Source: Acidobacteriota bacterium (GTDB lineage Bacteria > Acidobacteriota > Terriglobia > Bryobacterales > Bryobacteraceae). Taken from it: a stretch of DNA of 64,000 bases. The DNA lies in contig JACQDF010000169.1 in the NCBI GenBank assembly GCA_016201205.1, forward strand, positions 47,740 through 111,739, in the 5' to 3' direction. The position numbers were made by a program, and so were the translations under genes. Of the stretch, positions 59,815 through 64,000 are shown one piece after another (positions within the stretch are counted from its first letter, which is position 1; every line of letters begins with the position of its first letter). The notes below the pieces were generated by a model. It was not told where the DNA came from, made no database searches, and was given only the letters and a program-made list of their open reading frames with translations.

Positions 59815-61975
59815 TGCGGTTGATTAACGCAAGGGTGAAGTCTTCCAGATGGCCGCCCGCGGAAAAGAACTCCCTCGCCATCCGAGCTTCCACGGGCTTC
59901 GGCAAGCGGGCCAAAGCGAGTTTGTACGCACGTCGCGTCTGGCAATCGCGGTCACCGCCGCATTCCCTCGACAGCCGCAGAGCGAAGCGCTGGGCCTGTG
60001 CGGCGGCAAAATCGCTGTTCATCAGCGACAGCGCTTGCAGTGCATGCGTACTCACCGGCCGGACGGGGCACGAACTCATCGCATCCGGCTGATCGAAGTT
60101 GGCCAGAAACGGAAGGCGCACGGTGCGCTTGTTCAACAGGTAAAGACCGCGGCGGTCGTGCTGGCCAGGGTCAGCGTCCACGGGCCAAAGATTGTCCGGC
60201 TCGCCTTCAGTGAAGATCACGTCGTAGACCTCCGGCTCGATGGGAATCTTGACCGGCCTTCCACCGAGCAAGGGATTCAGGCTGCCGTTCACCGCCAGCA
60301 TGCAGTCACGAATGGCTTCGCCCTCCAGCCGCCGCCGGTTCATGCGCCAGTAGTACTTGTTTTCCGCGTCGATTTTCGCTTTGGGATCACCCTGGGCGGC
60401 ATCCTGCTGGTAGGCGCTCGAAAGCACGATCATGCGGTCGATCGCCTTCACACTCCAATCGCGAGCCATGAATTCGGTGGCCAGCCAGTCGAGCAGCTTT
60501 GGATTCGCTGGTCGCGAGCCAAGCGCACCGAAGTCGTTGGGTGTGCTCACCAGGCCCGTTCCCATGCGGAACTGCCAGATGCGGTTCACCATGACGCGCG
60601 GAATCAGCGGGTGATCGGGCCCCGTGAGCCAGCGCGCCAGCGCGGCGCGACGCCCGGCGGGCGTCTCTGGCGGCTGGATGCCGGCGCCGCTGATCACACG
60701 CGGGAAACCAGGGCCCACGATGTCGAGTTTCTGGCGGTGATCCCCGACTTTGAGAATGTGGGTCTGGGGCGCCTTCTCCTTGTTGATGACGGCGTAGGCG
60801 GTTTCCGGCGGATCGGGCCCGGTGTACTCGAGCTGATGAATCTGGTTGCGGAGCGCGGCCCGCCGCTCCCTGTCAGAGGGTGTCAGGACGGCGACCACTT
60901 CGTCCCAGGACACTTTTAGCTGTGCTTCCGCCTCCTTGGCCAGCCGCTCCTGTTCCTTGTCGCGTTTGTCTTTGGGAATCTCGAGCGCGCTCTGAAACGG
61001 CGCTTCGAGCTTTGCGTACTTGGCCGCGCGGAGCTTTTCGCGATAAGGCTTTTCCATGGCCCGGATGGCGTCCTCGACCGGTTTGAGGCGGGCCTTGTAT
61101 GCCTTCACTGCTTCTTCGTAAGCCTTCTTCTCCGTTTCGCTTGCCACCACGATGTCCTTATAGCCGGTGGCGGCGAAGACGGCTTGCAGGCGGTAGTAGT
61201 CGGATTGCGGAATCGGGTCGAATTTGTGATTGTGGCAGCGGGCGCAATGAACGGTAAGGCCCAGAAAAACGGCGCCGACGGCGGTGGTCATTTCCGTCAG
61301 CACTTCCTGGCGGTTCATCTCTTCGTCCTGGTTGCCGCCAACCAGGTGAATGGGGCCCGCGCGGTGAAAGCCGGTGGCGATGAGCGCATCTTTGTCGCCG
61401 GGGAACATTTCGTCGCCGGCGATTTGTTCCTGGACGAAGCGATGATAGGGCTTGTCCTGGTTGAACGAGCGAACGACGTAATCGCGGTAGCGCCAGGCGT
61501 GCGGCCGTTCGGCGTCGAGCTCGAAACCGTTGGTGTCGGCGTAACGGACGACGTCGAGCCAGCGCTGGGCCCAGCGTTCGCCGTAATGGGGCGAGGCCAG
61601 CAGGCGGTTCACGAGTTTTTCATAGGCGTCCGCCGAGGTGTCACGGAGGAATAGATCGACTTCTCCCGGCGCGGGTGGAAGGCCCGTCAGATCGAGGGTG
61701 ACGCGCCGGATCAGCTTCTCTTTTTCGGCGGGTCGTGATGGCGAAAGGCCCTTCTCCCGCATGGCTCGAAGCAGAAACGCATCGATGGGGGTGCGAATCC
61801 ATTTGTTCTTAAAAGCGGGCGCGTCCGGGCGTTGCGGCTTTTGGAATGCCCAAAAATTGCGCCGTGTCGCCACAAAGGCTTCGTCTTTGACGTCGTCCGT
61901 GTAGGGGCTGGCGGCAAACGCGGCGATCGCGGCTGCCAAGGACAATGCCGGAACCAGTTTGGGGCCCAGTCTCAC
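59792..61975 (-). CDS. DUF1549/DUF1553 (PSD1-type) secreted protein with c-type haem motif
   Basis: About 727 residues from GTG 61973-61975, with GAGGAA upstream and a TATAAT at 61985-61990 that may be its -10. The 960-residue track frame adds a shadow. A signal peptide ([16 protein letters not shown]) precedes DUF1549 ([57 protein letters not shown]) and a CxxCH haem site in [20 protein letters not shown] coiled region and DUF1553 follow ([58 protein letters not shown]). It is cotranscribed with the DUF1501 gene. Proposed roles include sulfated-polysaccharide use, not proven. Confidence 0.9.
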   Translation of the reverse strand: MRLGPKLVPALSLAAAIAAFAASPYTDDVKDEAFVATRRNFWAFQKPQRPDAPAFKNKWIRTPIDAFLLRAMREKGLSPSRPAEKEKLIRRVTLDLTGLPPAPGEVDLFLRDTSADAYEKLVNRLLASPHYGERWAQRWLDVVRYADTNGFELDAERPHAWRYRDYVVRSFNQDKPYHRFVQEQIAGDEMFPGDKDALIATGFHRAGPIHLVGGNQDEEMNRQEVLTEMTTAVGAVFLGLTVHCARCHNHKFDPIPQSDYYRLQAVFAATGYKDIVVASETEKKAYEEAVKAYKARLKPVEDAIRAMEKPYREKLRAAKYAKLEAPFQSALEIPKDKRDKEQERLAKEAEAQLKVSWDEVVAVLTPSDRERRAALRNQIHQLEYTGPDPPETAYAVINKEKAPQTHILKVGDHRQKLDIVGPGFPRVISGAGIQPPETPAGRRAALARWLTGPDHPLIPRVMVNRIWQFRMGTGLVSTPNDFGALGSRPANPKLLDWLATEFMARDWSVKAIDRMIVLSSAYQQDAAQGDPKAKIDAENKYYWRMNRRRLEGEAIRDCMLAVNGSLNPLLGGRPVKIPIEPEVYDVIFTEGEPDNLWPVDADPGQHDRRGLYLLNKRTVRLPFLANFDQPDAMSSCPVRPVSTHALQALSLMNSDFAAAQAQRFALRLSRECGGDRDCQTRRAYKLALARLPKPVEARMAREFFSAGGHLEDFTLALINRNEFVYIP

Positions 61976-62026
61976 TTGTTCCTCATTATATAGCGGCAGC
62001 AAGTTTCCATACGTTATCGTGGTGCG

Positions 62027-62806
62027 ATGAGCGGTCAACTGGTGCGGCTGATTCACTGGAATGAAAAAGAAGCCGCCGAAAAGGCGAAGGCGCTTCTTGC
62101 GGCCGGGTTCGACGTGCACTGGCAGATGCCCCGCGGTCCGGGGCTGCGGAGCGAGCTGAAAGCAACCGCGCCCGCCGCCATTGTCATCAGCCTGGACCGG
62201 CTGCCGTCCCAAGGCCGGGATGTGGCGATGGGGCTTCGCGCTACGGCGGCAACGCGGCGGATTCCACTGGTGTTCGCGGGCGGGAAAAAGGAGAAGGTGG
62301 CGCCAGTGCGCGAAAAACTGCCGGACGCCGCCTATGCGTCGTGGGCGAATCTGGCCGCGGTCGTGAGGCGCGCAATCGCTGCTCCACCTGCTCATCCGAT
62401 AAAGGCGAAATCTGCCTTGTCGGCTTACGCGGACACGCCGCTGGCCAGGAAACTCGGCATCAAAGCGGGCTCGAAGGTGGCGCTGCTCGATCCGCCCCGC
62501 GCGTTCTATCAGGCTCTGGGCCCGCTTCCGGAAGACGCGCAGCTTGTGGAAGGAATGGAGAAGAACTGCCATCTGGCGATCTGGTTTGCGCGTGACCGCG
62601 GAGATTTGCGGCAGCGCCCGCCCCGCTGCGATTGTCCATTGTGGATTGCCTGGCCGAAGCAGGCCTCGGAGCATGCCTCGGATCTGACCCAGCAGCGGGT
62701 GCGGGAGTTCGGCCTGGGCGCAGGGCTGGTAGACTACAAGATCTGCTCGATCGACAAGACGTGGTCCGGCCTGTTGTTCCGGCGCCGCCAGGCGAAACGC
62801 AAGTGA
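62027..62806 (+). CDS. receiver-like domain fused to DUF3052
   Basis: 259 residues. The first 120 resemble a CheY-like fold (LVRLIHWNEKEAAEKAKALLAAGFDVHWQMP, AAIVISLDRLPSQGRDVAMGL, IPLVFAGGKKEKV) with SLD as the possible acceptor strand. The C-terminal 120 residues are DUF3052-like: ARKLGIKAGSKVALLDPPRAFYQALG, CHLAIWFARDRGDL, CPLWIAWPKQASEHASDLTQQRVREFGLGAGLVDYKICSIDKTWSGLLFRRR. DUF3052 proteins are usually stand-alone. It is divergent from the PSD1 gene and coupled by a GTGA overlap to the dehydratase gene. Function unknown. Confidence 0.72.
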   Translation: MSGQLVRLIHWNEKEAAEKAKALLAAGFDVHWQMPRGPGLRSELKATAPAAIVISLDRLPSQGRDVAMGLRATAATRRIPLVFAGGKKEKVAPVREKLPDAAYASWANLAAVVRRAIAAPPAHPIKAKSALSAYADTPLARKLGIKAGSKVALLDPPRAFYQALGPLPEDAQLVEGMEKNCHLAIWFARDRGDLRQRPPRCDCPLWIAWPKQASEHASDLTQQRVREFGLGAGLVDYKICSIDKTWSGLLFRRRQAKRK

Positions 62807-63966
62807 AGATCACCGCCATCAAAACGCTCGTTGTCCACGCCCGCATGCGCAACTGGGTGCTGGTGAAGGTCGAGACCGACCAGCCGGGGCTCTATGGCTG
62901 GGGGGAAGCGACGCTCGAATGGAAGACCAAAGGCGTGGTTGGTTCGATCGAGGATTTGTCCGTGCTGCTGATCGGCCAGGACCCGCGCCGCATCGAGCAT
63001 ATCTGGCAGAGGATGCACCGGCAGCATTTCTGGCGCGGCGGCATCGTCACGATGACCGCGATGAGCGGCATCGACCAGGCTCTTTGGGACATCAAAGGCA
63101 AGGAGCTCGGAAAGCCCGTTTGCGAGCTGCTCGGCGGTCCGGTGCGTGATTCGCTGCGTCTCTATGACCACCTGGGCGGCGGCAAGCTCGAGCATATTTA
63201 CCAGACCATCGAGCCCGAGGAGTTTGGCGAGCGCATCCAGGCGAGCCTGGCCAAAGGATTCACGGCGGTGAAAGCGATGCCGATTCCAGTGGCCGAGCTG
63301 GTGGAGAGCCCGGCGGTGTTGAAGAAAGCCGCGCGTGCGGTGGAGTTGATGCGCAAGGCGGCCGGCGACGCAGTGGACATCATGCTGGATCTGCATGCGC
63401 GATGCACTCCGGCGGCGGCGATCCAGTTCGGGCGCCTGCTGGTGGATTACAACCTTTACTGGTACGAGGAGCCGTGCTGGCCAGAGCATACCGATGCGCT
63501 GGTCGAGGTGGCCCGGGCGCTGCCGTTTCCGATTGCGACGGGCGAGCGGCTGGTGGGGCGGTGGCAGTTCCGCGAATTGCTCGAGAAGCGCGCCTGCGCG
63601 ATCATTCAGCCGGATGTGACGCACTGCGGCGGTATCAGCGAGGCGAGGCGGATCGCGGCGATGGCGGAGGCGTACTCGATCGCGGTGGCGTGCCACAACC
63701 CGCAGGGACCGGTGAGCACCGCGTCCTCCATTCACGTGGGCTTCGCCACGCCGAATTACTTGATCCAGGAAGTGGTGCGCGCGGATGTGCCCTGGCGAAA
63801 CGACATCCTCATCGAGCCGCTGGATGTGGAGCGCGGCTCGGTGCTTCCGCCGTCGAAGCCGGGCCTGGGAATCGACATAAACGAAAGCGAGGCAGCCAGG
63901 CGCCCCTTCGAGCCGGAAGTGACGATGGAGTGCTTCCACCGCGACGGCTCGGTGGCGGACTGGTGA
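62803..63966 (+). CDS. enolase-superfamily sugar-acid dehydratase (galactonate dehydratase-like)
   Basis: 387 residues from GTG 62803-62805, overlapping the previous stop (GTGA); the track start at 62632 is upstream shadow. Superfamily layout: capping domain KITAIKTLVVHARMRNWVLVKVETD, lysine region KGFTAVKAMPIP, metal Asp in DIMLDLHARCTP, metal Glu in WYEEPCWPE and ATGERLVGRW, Asp in IIQPDVTHCGGISEARRIA, and the catalytic His in AVACHNPQGPVSTASSIHV. The DLHARC and CHNPQGP elements match D-galactonate dehydratase and relatives (mandelate racemase subgroup). It removes water from an aldonic acid; the exact sugar acid is open. Confidence 0.87.
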   Translation: MKITAIKTLVVHARMRNWVLVKVETDQPGLYGWGEATLEWKTKGVVGSIEDLSVLLIGQDPRRIEHIWQRMHRQHFWRGGIVTMTAMSGIDQALWDIKGKELGKPVCELLGGPVRDSLRLYDHLGGGKLEHIYQTIEPEEFGERIQASLAKGFTAVKAMPIPVAELVESPAVLKKAARAVELMRKAAGDAVDIMLDLHARCTPAAAIQFGRLLVDYNLYWYEEPCWPEHTDALVEVARALPFPIATGERLVGRWQFRELLEKRACAIIQPDVTHCGGISEARRIAAMAEAYSIAVACHNPQGPVSTASSIHVGFATPNYLIQEVVRADVPWRNDILIEPLDVERGSVLPPSKPGLGIDINESEAARRPFEPEVTMECFHRDGSVADW

Positions 63967-63975
63967 AGAAACCGG

Positions 63976-63993
63976 GGACAGGGTAGCCTGTCC
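63976..63993. repeat. short perfect hairpin after the dehydratase gene
   Basis: GGACAGG-GTAG-CCTGTCC is a perfect 7-bp stem with a four-base loop, ten bases after the stop codon, preceded by ACCGG. It has no T-run inside the window. It could be a terminator stem or one end of a REP-type element (GGGGACAGG motifs are common there), but the window ends seven bases later. Confidence 0.4.
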
Positions 63994-64000
63994 TTAGTAG

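Noticed and set aside
61976-62674. N-terminal extension of the PSD1 ORF (960 residues)
   Set aside because: Arg/His-rich shadow of the divergent gene at 62027; a signal peptide starts at GTG 61975.
62632-62802. Upstream extension of the dehydratase ORF
   Set aside because: It overlaps the DUF3052 coding region and has no enolase-family sequence; the GTGA overlap gives the natural start.
1-64000. tRNA, rRNA, CRISPR array, IS transposase or prophage
   Set aside because: No such features seen by eye on either strand; a tRNAscan or ISfinder run would be needed to exclude short or degenerate examples.

Overview
The window looks like a chromosomal segment of an Acidobacteriota bacterium of the Bryobacterales/Solibacter type. 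This is inferred from the GC-rich sequence, an Oar-like TonB-dependent receptor with an N-terminal carboxypeptidase-regulatory domain, a DUF1549/DUF1553 plus DUF1501 pair, a sortilin/VPS10-type BNR propeller protein, a secreted Gfo/Idh/MocA enzyme, and a family of short dispersed repeats. No rRNA, tRNA, CRISPR array, insertion-sequence transposase or phage gene was seen. Genes are tightly packed, and many neighbours overlap by four bases (ATGA, GTGA), which decides several start codons here.

Layout. 1-5811 (minus): a Tad/Flp pilus secretion operon (cpaA, cpaB, cpaC, tadZ, cpaF, truncated tadB), preceded by a 413-bp GC-rich leader without a pilin gene. 6225-14430 (minus): a polytopic membrane protein, an orphan NarL-type regulator, an inactive/active M16 peptidase pair, a Tat-exported oxidoreductase, and an amidase with an AtzG-like small subunit. 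14502-17644 (plus): acyl-CoA dehydrogenase, a LolA-like secreted protein and a radical SAM enzyme. 17648-23876 (minus): TonB-type receptor, M20 amidohydrolase and a hydrolase-deacetylase fusion. The fusion is divergent from a beta-propeller gene and a second deacetylase-like gene (23895-27316). 27313-33198 (minus): glutamine synthetase, a decayed vapBC module beside a 92-bp repeat, a receiver-Hsp70 operon, and a DUF2157/GDYXXLXY pair. 33245-40398 (plus): a TetR-controlled tripartite ABC-2 exporter of the YbhGFSR type with its own TolC. 40427-47464: sialidase-like and VPS10-like BNR proteins, a YtcJ-type amidohydrolase and YggX.

47479-50786 (minus) is the most notable part: peroxiredoxin, radical SAM enzyme and ATP-grasp ligase. 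The radical SAM frame apparently ends in ...EPWYC followed by TGA, but in-frame translation past the TGA gives A-E-P-V-K-E-Q-V-A-L-I and a second TGA. That reproduces the C-U-A-E-P tail of a radical SAM family in which U is selenocysteine. The extended frame then overlaps the ATP-grasp ATG by exactly four bases, and a hairpin sits right after the TGA. The gene is therefore very probably a selenoprotein that ordinary gene calling truncates.

50861-58380: UDP-glucose dehydrogenase, RtcB ligase with archease, an MFS transporter and DinB. Next comes a duplication scar in which an internally deleted ada copy is separated from an intact ada by about 0.7 kb carrying a small caspase-fold-like protein. 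A frameshifted antitoxin with an intact operator-like palindrome and a second 92-bp repeat copy follow. 58381-63966: the DUF1501/PSD1 pair, a receiver-DUF3052 fusion and an enolase-superfamily sugar-acid dehydratase.
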